Shown: piece by piece, positions 43,882 to 53,314 of the stretch | How positions within the stretch are numbered: position 1 is the stretch's first letter | How the letters are laid out: every line of letters starts with the position of its first letter | DNA from: an uncultured Bacteroidales bacterium | Lineage (GTDB): Bacteria; Bacteroidota; Bacteroidia; Bacteroidales; Muribaculaceae | Length of the DNA: 54,173 bases | NCBI GenBank assembly: GCA_947175535.1 | Contig: CAMWNF010000005.1 | Coordinates: 1 to 54,173 of the forward strand | Direction of reading: 5' to 3' | The notes under the pieces: generated by a model | What the model was told of the DNA's origin: nothing | Databases searched by the model: none | Seen by the model: the letters and a program-made list of their open reading frames with translations, nothing else | Made by a program: the position numbers and the translations under genes

Positions 43882-45102
43882 TTAAGCAAGCATCGGAGCG
43901 ATGCGGCGCAATGCGGCAATGAATGCGTCAGCCTCGTCAAAGGTGTTGTATGCGGCGAAAGAGGCTCTGACTGTGCCTTCGACACCAAGTGCGTCCATAA
44001 GGGGCTGGGCGCAGTGGTGACCGGTGCGCACGGCGATGCCGAGTTTGTCAAGCAACATGCCTGTGTCGTAATGGTGTGCGTTGCCGATGAGGAACGATAT
44101 GATAGCGCACTTTCCCGGAGCGGTGCCGAAAATCCGCATACCCGGTATTTCCATCATGCGTTCGGTGGTGTAGCGTAGCAACTCTTCTTCGTGGGCGGCT
44201 ACAGCGTCGATGCCGAGACCGGTGAGATAGTCGATAGCTGTGCGGAAAGCGGCTGCATCGACATAGTCTGGCGTTCCGGCTTCGAATTTGAATGGCAGTT
44301 CAGCCCACGTCGTGCCGCTGAAACTTACGTGACCAATCATCTCTCCGCCACCTTGATAGGGAGGCATTTGCTCAAGGAGCGATTTGCGCCCGTAAAGCAC
44401 ACCTATGCCTGTAGGTCCGTACATTTTGTGCGAAGAAAACACGTAGAAATCGGCGTCGAGCGCGCGGACATCGACTGCGGTATGTGCGACAGCCTGCGCG
44501 CCGTCAATCAGGGCGACAGCTCCGTGACGATGGGCTTCGGCGATGATTTCAGCGACCGGATTGACTGTGCCGAGCACGTTGGAGATGTGTGTGACGGCGA
44601 CAACGCGGGTGCGGTCAGTGAACAACGCGCGGTAAGCTTCCAGGTCAAGACACCCTGCACTGTCAATCGGCACGACTTTTATCGTCAGCCCTTTGCGGGA
44701 TGCCAGCATCTGCCAGGGAACTATGTTGGAGTGATGCTCCATCACGGTTAGGATTATCTCGTCGCCTTCGGAAAGCAGGGAGCCGTAAGACGACGCCACA
44801 AGATTGATGGCCTCGGTCGTTCCGCGGGTGAAGACAATCTCTTCGACCGACGAAGCGTTGATGAACTGACGTACACGTTCGCGGGCTGCCTCCATCGCGT
44901 CGGTTGCTTCCTGCGAAAGACAATGGACGCCACGGTGGACGTTGGCCTTATGCTGATAGTACATGTCAGTCACCGCATCGACGACCGCGCGCGGAGTCTG
45001 CGAAGTCGCGGTGTTGTCGAGATAAATCAGCGGTTTGCCGTAGACTTTGCGGTCGAGTATCGGGAAGTCGGCGCGGACGGCTTGAACATCGAATTGTGGC
45101 AT
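43882..45102 (-). CDS. sufS: Cysteine desulfurase SufS
   Basis: A 406-residue PLP enzyme of the group II NifS/SufS family, taking sulfur from cysteine for Fe-S cluster assembly. Blocks: YLDNTATSQTP at the N-terminus, VFTRGTTEAINLVA, TVMEHHSNIVPWQ, LIDGAQAVAHT, the PLP Lys in FSSHKMYGPTG, and the catalytic Cys in RTGHHCAQPLM. The ORF track adds 28 residues that lie inside sufD on the same DNA; ATG 45102 begins the normal MPQFDVQAVRADFPIL and leaves a 16-nt gap after the sufD stop. Last gene of the operon. Confidence 0.93.
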   Translation of the reverse strand: MPQFDVQAVRADFPILDRKVYGKPLIYLDNTATSQTPRAVVDAVTDMYYQHKANVHRGVHCLSQEATDAMEAARERVRQFINASSVEEIVFTRGTTEAINLVASSYGSLLSEGDEIILTVMEHHSNIVPWQMLASRKGLTIKVVPIDSAGCLDLEAYRALFTDRTRVVAVTHISNVLGTVNPVAEIIAEAHRHGAVALIDGAQAVAHTAVDVRALDADFYVFSSHKMYGPTGIGVLYGRKSLLEQMPPYQGGGEMIGHVSFSGTTWAELPFKFEAGTPDYVDAAAFRTAIDYLTGLGIDAVAAHEEELLRYTTERMMEIPGMRIFGTAPGKCAIISFLIGNAHHYDTGMLLDKLGIAVRTGHHCAQPLMDALGVEGTVRASFAAYNTFDEADAFIAALRRIAPMLA

Positions 45103-45118
45103 GTGGCGGGAGCGTTGG

Positions 45119-46471
45119 TTATTTATGACATGAAGCGGCGCAGTCACCGCATACGGCGTGTTCGCCTGACAGGCGACGTTCGACAAGATGACGCAGACGG
45201 TCGCGAAGTCCTTCGATTGGGACTCGGTCGATAACGTCTGACATGAACGCCTGCATCAGCATCATCCGTGCCTCGGCTTCAGGAACGCCGCGGGTCTGCA
45301 TGTAGAACAGCGCGTTGCGGTCGAGCTGACCCGTAGCCGCTCCGTGGCTGCACTTGACATCGTCGCAATAGATTTCAAGCTGAGGGGCGGTGTGCATGCG
45401 GGCGTCAGCCGACGCAAGCATGTTGCGGTCTGACTGATATGCCTCGGTGTGGACGGCATCCTGAGCGACGTATATCAGTCCTTCGAATGCTCCATGCGAC
45501 TTATCGTCGAGGAGGTATTTGAACAACTGGTTGCTGCGGCTGCGCGGTGCGTTATGATTGATGCGCGAAGAGTTGTCGATGACCTGACTGCCGTCGGCTA
45601 TAGCCATGGCGGCAAGTTCAGTGTCGCATCCTTCGCCGTTGATGTCGATGTGGTATTCGTTGCGTGTATGACCTACGGTCAGCGATGTGCCGTTGACTGT
45701 CAGTCGGCTGTCGCTTGCCTGCGATACGAAAAGCTGGGCGATGCGCGAGGTCTTTTCCGATGACTCCTCGATGTCGCAATAGTCGAGGGTGGCGCCATCG
45801 CCGAGAAAGACCTCAGCGACCTGACTGGAAAGATACTGATAGTCCGATGATTGGCTATGGTCGCAGACAAGAATGCGAGCCGAAGCGTTCTCTTCAATCA
45901 CTATCAGCAGACGGCGTACACTCATCAGCGGAGCGGCGGCATTGAATATGTTGACAATCTGGATTGCCTTGTCGAGTTTCACTCCTTTGCGGACACGGAT
46001 GACAACGCCGTCCTGCATCAGCAGGGTGTTAAGCGCCGACGCCGCATCGCGGTCGGCTGAGAGATGTCCGAGATATTTTTCAACGAACTCCGGGTCGGAA
46101 GCTGCCACGGCGGCAAGCGAATCGACGGTAACGCCTTCCGGGCAATTTTTCAGCAATGTTGCCGACGGACGGAACTCATCATTGACGACGACTCCGAGCA
46201 AAGTGCTGACATTGGGAACATCGCACTTGAACGACTGAGCGACATCGACCGGAAAAGTCACCCGGCTGATGTTTACGCCGAAGTCGGGCGCGAACATCTC
46301 TTCGAGCGATGTTTTGCTGTAGCCTTCGTCGCGTTTGCCTGGCAGTCTGCCGAACTGCTTCAGAGCCGACAACGCCGCCGGACGCAATCGGTTGAGCGCT
46401 TCAGGAGAAGCGGCATATATAGTGGCGCGGTTCTGCTCGAAAAGCGAGATATATTGATTTAGTGAACTCAT
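45119..46471 (-). CDS. sufD: Fe-S cluster scaffold protein SufD
   Basis: A 450-residue SufD. The C-terminal beta-helix core has the family pattern QLFKYLLDDKSHGAFEGLIYV, QSDRNMLASADARMHTAPQLEIYCDDVKCSHGAATGQLD and ALFYMQTRGVPEAEARMML, which ends in the helical domain shared with SufB. The N-terminal part is helical and variable, as is usual. It forms the SufBC2D scaffold with its neighbours. It lies 9 nt downstream of sufC. Confidence 0.93.
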   Translation of the reverse strand: MSSLNQYISLFEQNRATIYAASPEALNRLRPAALSALKQFGRLPGKRDEGYSKTSLEEMFAPDFGVNISRVTFPVDVAQSFKCDVPNVSTLLGVVVNDEFRPSATLLKNCPEGVTVDSLAAVAASDPEFVEKYLGHLSADRDAASALNTLLMQDGVVIRVRKGVKLDKAIQIVNIFNAAAPLMSVRRLLIVIEENASARILVCDHSQSSDYQYLSSQVAEVFLGDGATLDYCDIEESSEKTSRIAQLFVSQASDSRLTVNGTSLTVGHTRNEYHIDINGEGCDTELAAMAIADGSQVIDNSSRINHNAPRSRSNQLFKYLLDDKSHGAFEGLIYVAQDAVHTEAYQSDRNMLASADARMHTAPQLEIYCDDVKCSHGAATGQLDRNALFYMQTRGVPEAEARMMLMQAFMSDVIDRVPIEGLRDRLRHLVERRLSGEHAVCGDCAASCHK

Positions 46472-46480
46472 TTTTTATCG

Positions 46481-47248
46481 TTATTGATTGTCAACCTGCT
46501 GCTTTATCCAGTCGTAACCCTTCTCCTCGAGTTCGAGGGCAAGCTCCGGTCCGCCCGAGTAGACGATACGGCCTTTGTAGAGGATGTGGACGAAATCCGG
46601 TTTGATATAGTCGAGCAGACGCTGATAGTGGGTGATGACGATAGTTGCGTTTCGCTCGGTCTTGAGGCGGTTGACACCACCGGCGACGATGCGCAGGGCG
46701 TCGATGTCAAGACCGCTGTCCGTCTCGTCGAGTATCGACAGACGCGGTTCGAGCACAGCCATCTGGAAAATCTCGTTGCGCTTCTTCTCACCACCCGAGA
46801 AACCTTCGTTGACTGACCTCGAAGCAAGCTTGTTGTCGAGTTCTACAATCTCGCGTTTCTGGCGCATGAGTTTCAGGAAATCTCCGGCTGACAGCGGCGC
46901 TTCGTTGAAATATTTGCGCTTGGCGTTGACTGCCGCACGCATGAAATTGACCATCGACACGCCGGGTATCTCGACCGGATACTGAAACGAGAGGAACAGT
47001 CCTTCATGCGAACGGTCCTCTGGCGAGAGAGCGAGAAGGTCGACGCCGTGAAAGTCGGCTGAGCCGCCTGTGACAGTGAATTTCGGGTCTCCCGCGAGAA
47101 CCCCCGAGAGAGTGCTTTTACCCGAGCCGTTAGGACCCATGATTGCGTGAACCTCACCCGGACGGACAGTAAGGTTGATGCCTTTCAATATTTCTTTGCC
47201 TTCGATGCCGGCATGTAGATTGTCGACTTTTAGCAGGATGTCTTCCAT
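46481..47248 (-). CDS. sufC: Fe-S assembly ATPase SufC
   Basis: A 255-residue ABC-type ATPase of the Suf system. Walker A is GPNGSGKSTL, the SufC-type signature is FSGGEKKRNEI, and the Walker B region is LSILDETDSGLDIDAL, with ITHYQRLLDYI as the H-loop. PVEIPGVSMVNFMR is typical of SufC. It powers cluster assembly on SufB-SufD rather than transport. It lies 34 nt after sufB. Confidence 0.95.
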   Translation of the reverse strand: MEDILLKVDNLHAGIEGKEILKGINLTVRPGEVHAIMGPNGSGKSTLSGVLAGDPKFTVTGGSADFHGVDLLALSPEDRSHEGLFLSFQYPVEIPGVSMVNFMRAAVNAKRKYFNEAPLSAGDFLKLMRQKREIVELDNKLASRSVNEGFSGGEKKRNEIFQMAVLEPRLSILDETDSGLDIDALRIVAGGVNRLKTERNATIVITHYQRLLDYIKPDFVHILYKGRIVYSGGPELALELEEKGYDWIKQQVDNQ

Positions 47249-47282
47249 TTTTGTATGCAGGGTTTTGTGTTACAGTTTTAGT

Positions 47283-48764
47283 TTAGCCTACCGAACCTTC
47301 GAGGGTGATTGACAGAAGTTTCTGAGCTTCTACGGCGAACTCCATCGGCAGTTTGTTCATCACTTCCTTTGCGTAGCCGTTGACAATAAGCGCGACCGCT
47401 TCTTCGGTCGGAATGCCGCGCTGGTTGCAGTAGAAGAGCTGGTCTTCAGATATTTTCGACGTTGTCGCCTCATGTTCGACGATAGCCGTGTCGTTCTTGA
47501 CATCTATGTAAGGGAACGTGTGCGCACCGCAGGTCGAGCTGAGTAGAAGCGAGTCACATTGGGTGTAGTTTCTCACACCCGATGCGTCGGGAGCGACGCT
47601 GACAAGACCGCGGTAGGAGTTTTGGCTGTGTCCTGCCGATATACCCTTCGACACGATTGTCGAACGCGAGTTTTTGCCGATATGTATCATTTTGGTACCG
47701 GTGTCTGCCTGTTGGAAATTATTGGTGACGGCGACCGAATAAAATTCGCCGACCGAGCCTTCCCCGGCGAGAATGCAGCCGGGATATTTCCATGTTATCG
47801 CCGAACCGGTCTCGACCTGAGTCCATGACAACTTCGAGAAATCGCCGCGGCACAGACCGCGCTTGGTCACGAAGTTATACACACCGCCCTTGCCCTCCTT
47901 GTCACCGGCATACCAGTTCTGGACGGTCGAATATTTCACCTCGGCGCGTTCCTCGACGATAATCTCGACGATTGCGGCGTGGAGTTGGTTTTCATCGCGC
48001 ATCGGCGCTGTGCAGCCTTCGAGATAACTGACATAGCTTTCGTCATCGGCGACTATGAGTGTACGTTCGAACTGACCTGTACCCGAAGCGTTTATGCGGA
48101 AATATGTCGATAATTCCATCGGGCAGCGCACGCCTTTCGGAATGTAGACGAACGAACCGTCGCTGAACACTGCCGAATTGAGCGCGGCAAAGAAATTATC
48201 ACGGTAGCTGACCACTTTGCCGAGATATTTGCGCACGAGGTCGGGATAGTCTTTGACAGCTTCGCTGAACGAGCAGAAGATAATGCCGAGTTCGGCGAGC
48301 TTCTCGCGGTGGGTGGTCTTGACCGACACCGAGTCCATCACGGCGTCGACAGCCATGCCGCTCAGGGCTTTCTGTTCCTCAAGCGGGATGCCGAGTCGGT
48401 TGAAGGTGTCGAGCAGTTGCGGGTCGACTTCGTCGAGGCTCTTGGGCGACTCCTTTTTCTTCGGAGCTGCGTAATAGCTGATTGCCTGATAGTCTATGGG
48501 TGGAATATCAAGATGCGCCCAGTCGGGCATCTTCAGCGTCTCCCAGTAGCGGAAAGCCTTCAGACGGAAGTCGAGCAGCCACTCAGGTTCGCCTTTCTTC
48601 TTGGAAATCAGACGGACAACGTCTTCGTTGAGGCCGCGCGCGATTATGTCGCTGTCGATGTCCGACACAAAGCCGTACTTGTAGTCCGAGCCTGTGACAT
48701 CGCGCAACACGTCGTCGCTCGAAGCGTTGTCCGTGGAGTTTATATTTTTATTATCGTTTGCCAT
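47283..48764 (-). CDS. sufB: Fe-S cluster scaffold protein SufB
   Basis: A 493-residue SufB. Family blocks: [43 protein letters not shown]-type [42 protein letters not shown] and a C-terminal [21 protein letters not shown]. An extra N-terminal stretch of about 25 polar residues ([19 protein letters not shown]) precedes the core. It is the cluster-holding subunit of SufBCD. It lies 40 nt after the cvpA-like gene and is probably co-transcribed with it. Confidence 0.95.
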   Translation of the reverse strand: MANDNKNINSTDNASSDDVLRDVTGSDYKYGFVSDIDSDIIARGLNEDVVRLISKKKGEPEWLLDFRLKAFRYWETLKMPDWAHLDIPPIDYQAISYYAAPKKKESPKSLDEVDPQLLDTFNRLGIPLEEQKALSGMAVDAVMDSVSVKTTHREKLAELGIIFCSFSEAVKDYPDLVRKYLGKVVSYRDNFFAALNSAVFSDGSFVYIPKGVRCPMELSTYFRINASGTGQFERTLIVADDESYVSYLEGCTAPMRDENQLHAAIVEIIVEERAEVKYSTVQNWYAGDKEGKGGVYNFVTKRGLCRGDFSKLSWTQVETGSAITWKYPGCILAGEGSVGEFYSVAVTNNFQQADTGTKMIHIGKNSRSTIVSKGISAGHSQNSYRGLVSVAPDASGVRNYTQCDSLLLSSTCGAHTFPYIDVKNDTAIVEHEATTSKISEDQLFYCNQRGIPTEEAVALIVNGYAKEVMNKLPMEFAVEAQKLLSITLEGSVG

Positions 48765-48804
48765 TGAAGGGTTGATGATTATTCGCTATTGCAATAAACG
48801 GTTT

Positions 48805-49299
48805 TCAGGTGTGAGAAGTTCTGATTTGCCACATATCGAGCAACGCTGGAGCGACGCGGTAGGTCGTACGTTCGAGCCAGTAATCGTTGCGGTCAGGTGC
48901 CGAACATATGCCGACCGACACGCAGAAATTATAGACCAGACTGAGTATCAGCACCCATTTGACCAATTTGAATATCGCTCCGGCTAAGCGGTCGAGCACG
49001 CCCAGGCAAGCCACCTTGACAGCGAGTTTTATCATGCGGGCGAGCAGAACGACGGCGAAATAGCCGACGAAGAACACCAGCGTGTAGCACATGACAATCG
49101 TAACCATCGACGCTGTCTCGACACCGGCATCGACGCGCAACATCGTGAGCAACTGAGGCGTAAGCGCTCTTGCGGCAAGCACACCGATGATAAGTCCTGC
49201 AATCTGACCGATCTGCGAGAGCAAGCCCTTGATATAACCGCTGATTACAGCATAAAGCAGTGTCGCCCCGATAATTATAATCCAGATATATGGAGTCAT
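48805..49299 (-). CDS. CvpA family membrane protein
   Basis: A 164-residue protein with four hydrophobic segments (WIIIIGATLLYAVISGYIKG, IAGLIIGVLAARAL, MVTIVMCYTLVFFVGYFAVV, AIFKLVKWVLILSLVYNF). The order and the Gly-rich GYIKGLLSQIGQIAG start match the CvpA family of inner-membrane proteins linked to colicin V production and envelope stress in other bacteria. It is the first gene of the suf transcript here; a functional link to Fe-S assembly is not implied by the family. Confidence 0.8.
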   Translation of the reverse strand: MTPYIWIIIIGATLLYAVISGYIKGLLSQIGQIAGLIIGVLAARALTPQLLTMLRVDAGVETASMVTIVMCYTLVFFVGYFAVVLLARMIKLAVKVACLGVLDRLAGAIFKLVKWVLILSLVYNFCVSVGICSAPDRNDYWLERTTYRVAPALLDMWQIRTSHT

Positions 49300-49324
49300 A
49301 TCAATAAACGTTCGTTAAGACCTA

Positions 49325-49332
49325 CAAAATTA
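49325..49332 (-). promoter_or_regulatory. -7 box of the cvpA-suf operon
   Basis: TAATTTTG on the minus strand, about 25 nt before the cvpA start. No TTG is seen at the expected -33 position. Confidence 0.5.
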
Positions 49333-49445
49333 ATCAATTTTTACGAGTTCCCGCCACCCTACAGTAATTTGGAATGCAGAAGTAATCAGAAACCGCGAAA
49401 CATCTAAGAACTTAAAAATGCTACTATAAAGAAATAATATATTTT

Positions 49446-50639
49446 TCAATATAGAAAACCAAAAAGCCACAATGGAATCTTATTTCCGAAACCAAATTCA
49501 ATGTCATCGGCAGCGACAAAACTATCAGGAATATCTCGTATCTGTGCGAAGCCTTTCCCTTTACCTCCAATCTCAAACAAATATCGGTTGTCAATTATAA
49601 AGTCTCCATCTTTTGCGAAATTTACCCTATGACAGACGCTAAGGAAAGATGCGAATATTGATTCTCGTTCCGCCCCTATCTTCGTAGCTTCAAGAGCGTG
49701 CATAAGAGTTGGATTGTCAAGAAGTACTTTCTGCGGCTTTGCAAGGCTCTGTGCATTACCAAGTGAAGTAAAAATTTGACGGATTATACCGGCTCGATTA
49801 AGTAAATCTAACAGTTTCAGTAACTGACTTCGATTTGTACCCATTAAGCCAGCAAGTGTGGACATGTTTGGCTGATATGGTTGAGAGCCGGCTATTATGC
49901 TAATCAGACGTTTGGCTTTAATGAGCGTTTCATAATCAATCCTGTTTTCAACTGCAGGTATATCAGAATCTATAACGGTTGAGATTGTTTGAACCAATCT
50001 GCTGTAATAGTCATCCTTTCCCATAGATTTATAGAACGGATAATATCCTTTCGCCAGATATCTGTGAAAATATGACAATATGTCAACCCCGGAAGATATT
50101 GATGGGGCAATGGTTTCATGGGAGTACAATATGTCTGGCAGTGTTAGTCGGTCGAATGAATTTATACCTTCAAACATAAGAAATTCCCTGAATGACAGAC
50201 CGGGCAGACTATACATTGACGCTCGTCTTGAAAGATCTGCGATTGAATGGTCAATAACAAGTAGCGAGGAACTTGTAAAGACAATATGTAATTCAGGATA
50301 GGAATCATATAGATTTTTTATCTGTCGTTCCCACCCCGGTAGACGATGAACCTCATCGAGATACAGATTTGAAACCCCTTGCTTGATAAGGATTTCAGCT
50401 AAATCGATTAGACTATGCTCCGCGAACCATAGATTATCAAGGGACGCATAAAACGATGATTCTCCTAAAGGGTCAGAGTTTTTGATTTTTTGAAGCATTA
50501 GAGTTGTCTTTCCAACTCCTCGCTGACCTTTGATGCCAATCAGAGGTTGAGTCCAATCTATCTCATAATATAAAAAACGGTGAATGTCGTTTTTTACATC
50601 AGAAAGGAGTTTTTTGTATCTCCGTCTTAAAATTTCCAT
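49446..50639 (-). CDS. AAA-family ATPase with DUF4143-like C-terminal part
   Basis: A 397-residue ATP-binding protein. Walker A is GQRGVGKTTLM, Walker B is LYLDEVHRLPGW, and sensor-1 is IVFTSSSLL, followed by LSRRASMYSLPGLSFREFL, the form seen in AAA_14/DUF4143 proteins. The C-terminal half contains a winged-helix-like part (LAGLMGTNRSQLLKLLDLLNRAGI) and a nuclease-like fold (FEIGGKGKGF), which in this family resembles a restriction-type core but lacks a proven activity. Function is unknown; these genes are very common in Bacteroidetes accessory regions. The track start is a TTG; ATG 50639 is natural. It is AT-richer than neighbours and lies next to a tRNA gene, which fits acquisition by transfer. 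Confidence 0.82.
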   Translation of the reverse strand: MEILRRRYKKLLSDVKNDIHRFLYYEIDWTQPLIGIKGQRGVGKTTLMLQKIKNSDPLGESSFYASLDNLWFAEHSLIDLAEILIKQGVSNLYLDEVHRLPGWERQIKNLYDSYPELHIVFTSSSLLVIDHSIADLSRRASMYSLPGLSFREFLMFEGINSFDRLTLPDILYSHETIAPSISSGVDILSYFHRYLAKGYYPFYKSMGKDDYYSRLVQTISTVIDSDIPAVENRIDYETLIKAKRLISIIAGSQPYQPNMSTLAGLMGTNRSQLLKLLDLLNRAGIIRQIFTSLGNAQSLAKPQKVLLDNPTLMHALEATKIGAERESIFASFLSVCHRVNFAKDGDFIIDNRYLFEIGGKGKGFAQIRDIPDSFVAADDIEFGFGNKIPLWLFGFLY

Positions 50640-50657
50640 ATAATACAATTATTTTCA

Positions 50658-50688
50658 CAAAGGTAATAAAAATGTTCCAATAGATGAA
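50658..50688 (-). promoter_or_regulatory. Promoter of the AAA ATPase gene
   Basis: On the minus strand TTC (50688-50686) in place of TTG, a 20-nt spacer, then TACCTTTG (50665-50658). It overlaps an inverted repeat (50670-50693). Confidence 0.5.
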
Positions 50689-50693
50689 CATTT
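50670..50693. promoter_or_regulatory. Operator-like inverted repeat
   Basis: AAATGTTC and GAACATTT form 8-bp arms around 8 nt, lying between the -33 and -7 positions of the ATPase promoter. A further GAACATTTT half site lies at about 50715-50723. A repressor site is a reasonable inference. Confidence 0.45.
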
Positions 50694-50845
50694 TTTAATA
50701 TTAGACCATCGAAGGAACATTTTGGTGCTTTGTGCCATGTGAGGAACACTTCATATTTTGTGTTTGTAGAACCGACTCTTATAACAAAGCACTTGAGCTT
50801 ATTCACGAGCAGGCCAATGAGTTAAGAGGGATGGAGAAAAGAAAA

Positions 50846-50870
50846 GAGGACTCTCGCGGTGAGAATCCTC
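50846..50870 (-). terminator. Terminator of the tRNA-Leu transcript
   Basis: On the minus strand GAGGATTCTC pairs with GAGAGTCCTC (one G-T pair) around ACCGC, followed by TTTTCTTTTC. It starts 7 nt after the tRNA end. Confidence 0.85.
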
Positions 50871-50877
50871 AGTTCAG

Positions 50878-50959
50878 TACCCGGACCCGGGATCGAACCG
50901 GGATGGGTCGCCCCACCGGTGTTTGAGACCGGCGCGTCTACCGATTCCGCCATCCGGGC
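50878..50959 (-). tRNA. tRNA-Leu (anticodon CAA)
   Basis: An 82-nt class II tRNA on the minus strand. The acceptor stem is GCCCGGA with TCCGGGT and discriminator A. The anticodon arm is CCGGT-CTCAAAC-ACCGG, giving anticodon CAA, which reads TTG leucine codons. The variable arm is the long TGGGGCGACCCA hairpin expected for leucine tRNAs. The T arm is CCCGG-TTCGATC-CCGGG. No CCA is encoded. It has a full promoter and a terminator. Confidence 0.95.
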
Positions 50960-50970
50960 GAATGGTGGCA

Positions 50971-51001
50971 CAAAGTTAAGCGTTTTTTTTGTTTTTTACA
51001 A
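50971..51001 (-). promoter_or_regulatory. Promoter of tRNA-Leu
   Basis: On the minus strand TTG (51001-50999), a 20-nt A-rich spacer, then TAACTTTG (50978-50971), 11 nt before the mature 5' end. Confidence 0.75.
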
Positions 51002-51095
51002 TAGCGAACGTGCTCTCGGACGGTTTAATTGGATAACGAACGGCGAAACAGCGATTAAAATGTGTTAAATGGTCGGTAGTTCATCGCATTTTCGC

Positions 51096-51103
51096 TAAGT
51101 TTG
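51096..51103 (+). promoter_or_regulatory. -7 box of glgB
   Basis: TAAGTTTG lies 27 nt before the ATG. No TTG is found at the -33 position. Confidence 0.5.
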
Positions 51104-51130
51104 TAAAAATATTAACCAACATCCAAGTCT

Positions 51131-53245
51131 ATGAGCCCGAAAGATAAACAGCCGAAGTCAAAGGCGACAGCCAAGACGGCAGCCGCCAAACCCCGTCAGA
51201 CGCGTCGCAAACCGGCAGCCAAAGTGTTACCTATAATAAAGAATGACCCCTGGCTCGAGCCTTATGCCGACGCCATCAACGGTCGTCACGACGATGCCGC
51301 ACGCAAACGCAAGGAGTTGGGTGGCAATCTTGTAGACTTTGCCAACGCTCATCATTATTTCGGACTGCAGCATAACGTCGACGGAACGTGGACTTTCCGC
51401 GAGTGGGCTCCCAACGCGACGGCGGTCACTCTCATCGGCGATTTTTCCGGTTGGAAAGAAGAGGCGATGTACTCGCTCATCAAGGGCGAGAACGGTGTGT
51501 GGGAAGCGACATTCCCGGCATCGGCAATCAAGCACGGCGACTTATATAAGATGATGGTTCATTGGGACGGTGGCGAAGGCCAGCGCATCCCGGCTTACGC
51601 CATCCGCGTGGTCCAGGACCCGCAGACGGCGATTTTCTCGGCGCAGGTGTGGGAACCGGAGAACGGCGGCTACCGCTGGACGACGGATGATTTTACGCCC
51701 GACACCCGTCCGCTGCTTATCTATGAATGTCATATCGGCATGGCACAGGAGCGCGAAGGCGTCGGAACTTACAACGAATTCCGCGAGAACGTGCTGCCGC
51801 GCATCGCAGCCGACGGCTACAACGCCATACAGATTATGGCCATTCAGGAGCACCCTTACTACGGCTCGTTCGGCTACCATGTGTCGAGCTTCTTCGCCGC
51901 TTCGAGCCGTTTCGGTACACCCGAGGACCTCAAGGCTCTTATCGACGCGGCTCACGCCGAGGGCATCGCCGTCATTATGGATATCGTCCACAGCCACGCA
52001 GTCAAAAACGAAGTCGAAGGTCTCGGACGTCTCGACGGCAGCTATGACCTCTATTTCTATGGCGACGGACGCCGCGAGCATCCCGCGTGGGACTCGCTCT
52101 GCTTCGACTACGGCAAGAACGAAGTGCTTCATTTCCTGCTGTCTAACTGCAAATACTGGATGGAAGAATATCACTTCGACGGTTTCCGCTTCGACGGCGT
52201 CACATCGATGCTCTACTATAATCACGGACTCGGACAGGCGTTCGGCGGCTACGGCGACTACTACAACGGCGCGCAGGACACCAACGCCATCACCTATCTC
52301 ACCCTCGCCAACGAACTTATACATGAATATAATCCCCGCGCAATCACCATCGCCGAAGAGATGAGCGGCATGCCCGGTCTGGCATTGCCCGTCAAGGACG
52401 GCGGCATCGGCTTCGACTACCGTATGGCGATGGGCATTCCCGACTACTGGATTAAGACCCTCAAAGAGAAGAAAGACGAAGACTGGCATCCGACCTCGAT
52501 ATTCTGGGAACTCACCAACCGTCGCGCCGACGAAAAGACCATAAGCTATGTCGAGAGCCACGACCAGGCTCTCGTCGGCGACAAGACCGTCATATTCCGT
52601 CTGATTGACAAGGAAATGTACTGGCACATGGAGAAAGACGACGACAACATGACCGTCGCCCGCGGCATGGCGCTCCACAAGATGATACGCCTCGTCACCC
52701 TCGCGACCATCAACGGCGGCTACCTCAACTTCATGGGCAACGAGTTCGGTCACCCCGAATGGATTGATTTCCCCCGCGAAGGCAACGGCTGGAGCTATAA
52801 ATATGCCCGCCGCCAATGGGACCTTGTAGACCGCGATGACCTCAAATATCAATATCTCAACGACTTCGACAACGCCATGGTTGAGCTCGTCAGCTCGCAG
52901 TACGATTTTCAGGCACTCCCGATAAGAAAACTATGGGAAAAGGACGACGACCAGGTGCTCGCATTCATGCGCGGCGACCTTGTCTTCGTGTTCAACTTCA
53001 ATCCCTTCAAATCGTTCGACGGTTACGGCATCCTCGCTCCCGGCGGAAGCTACGAAGCCGTGCTGTCGACCGACCGTCCCGAGTTCGGCGGCTACGGCAA
53101 CATCGACGAAAGCGTCGAGCATCTGACGGCCACCGACCCGCTCTACAAGCCGCATGGTGTCGAATGGCTCAAGCTCTATCTCCCCGCACGCTCCGCCATG
53201 GTTCTCCGCAAACGCACCGGGCGGAAGTCACAGAAAGCCAAATGA
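51131..53245 (+). CDS. glgB: 1,4-alpha-glucan branching enzyme, GH13 (eukaryote-like type)
   Basis: A 704-residue branching enzyme that transfers alpha-1,4 glucan segments to alpha-1,6 positions in glycogen. Residues 1-35 are a Lys/Ala/Pro/Arg-rich extension (MSPKDKQPKSKATAKTAAAK...) not expected in the enzyme core. The CBM48 domain (FREWAPNATAVTLIGDFSGW) follows, then the GH13 barrel: LLIYECHIGMAQE, GFRFDGVTSMLY with the nucleophile Asp, ITIAEEMSGMPG with the acid Glu, and YVESHDQALVGDKT with the third Asp. The C-terminal beta domain begins near FVFNFNPFKSF. The AEEMSGMPG and SHDQAL forms are those of the eukaryotic-type branching enzymes (GH13_8). It is transcribed alone and ends in a strong hairpin. 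Confidence 0.93.
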   Translation: MSPKDKQPKSKATAKTAAAKPRQTRRKPAAKVLPIIKNDPWLEPYADAINGRHDDAARKRKELGGNLVDFANAHHYFGLQHNVDGTWTFREWAPNATAVTLIGDFSGWKEEAMYSLIKGENGVWEATFPASAIKHGDLYKMMVHWDGGEGQRIPAYAIRVVQDPQTAIFSAQVWEPENGGYRWTTDDFTPDTRPLLIYECHIGMAQEREGVGTYNEFRENVLPRIAADGYNAIQIMAIQEHPYYGSFGYHVSSFFAASSRFGTPEDLKALIDAAHAEGIAVIMDIVHSHAVKNEVEGLGRLDGSYDLYFYGDGRREHPAWDSLCFDYGKNEVLHFLLSNCKYWMEEYHFDGFRFDGVTSMLYYNHGLGQAFGGYGDYYNGAQDTNAITYLTLANELIHEYNPRAITIAEEMSGMPGLALPVKDGGIGFDYRMAMGIPDYWIKTLKEKKDEDWHPTSIFWELTNRRADEKTISYVESHDQALVGDKTVIFRLIDKEMYWHMEKDDDNMTVARGMALHKMIRLVTLATINGGYLNFMGNEFGHPEWIDFPREGNGWSYKYARRQWDLVDRDDLKYQYLNDFDNAMVELVSSQYDFQALPIRKLWEKDDDQVLAFMRGDLVFVFNFNPFKSFDGYGILAPGGSYEAVLSTDRPEFGGYGNIDESVEHLTATDPLYKPHGVEWLKLYLPARSAMVLRKRTGRKSQKAK

Positions 53246-53277
53246 TTTTAACATTGCCTTTAACAAAGTTTAACGCT

Positions 53278-53286
53278 GGGGGGGGG
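53278..53286. repeat. Run of nine G
   Basis: G9 lies about 20 nt before the -7 box of the next gene, at the place where the -33 element would be. Such runs can change length during replication. Confidence 0.8.
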
Positions 53287-53305
53287 TAATCATTTAAAAA
53301 ATCTT

Positions 53306-53314
53306 TAATTTTGC
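53306..53314 (+). promoter_or_regulatory. -7 box of the OmpA-like gene, abutting a hairpin
   Basis: TAATTTTGC is a full -7 match and ends directly at the first base of the hairpin at 53315-53348. The predicted start lies inside the left arm. Confidence 0.5.

Noticed and set aside
50732-51068. Short plus-strand ORFs across tRNA-Leu
   Set aside because: They are translations of the tRNA gene and its terminator.
51542-52852. 436-aa antisense ORF across glgB
   Set aside because: It lies wholly opposite a clear branching enzyme gene and its sequence (Val/Ala/Glu/Phe-rich, no motif) is the usual product of the opposite frame of biased codons.
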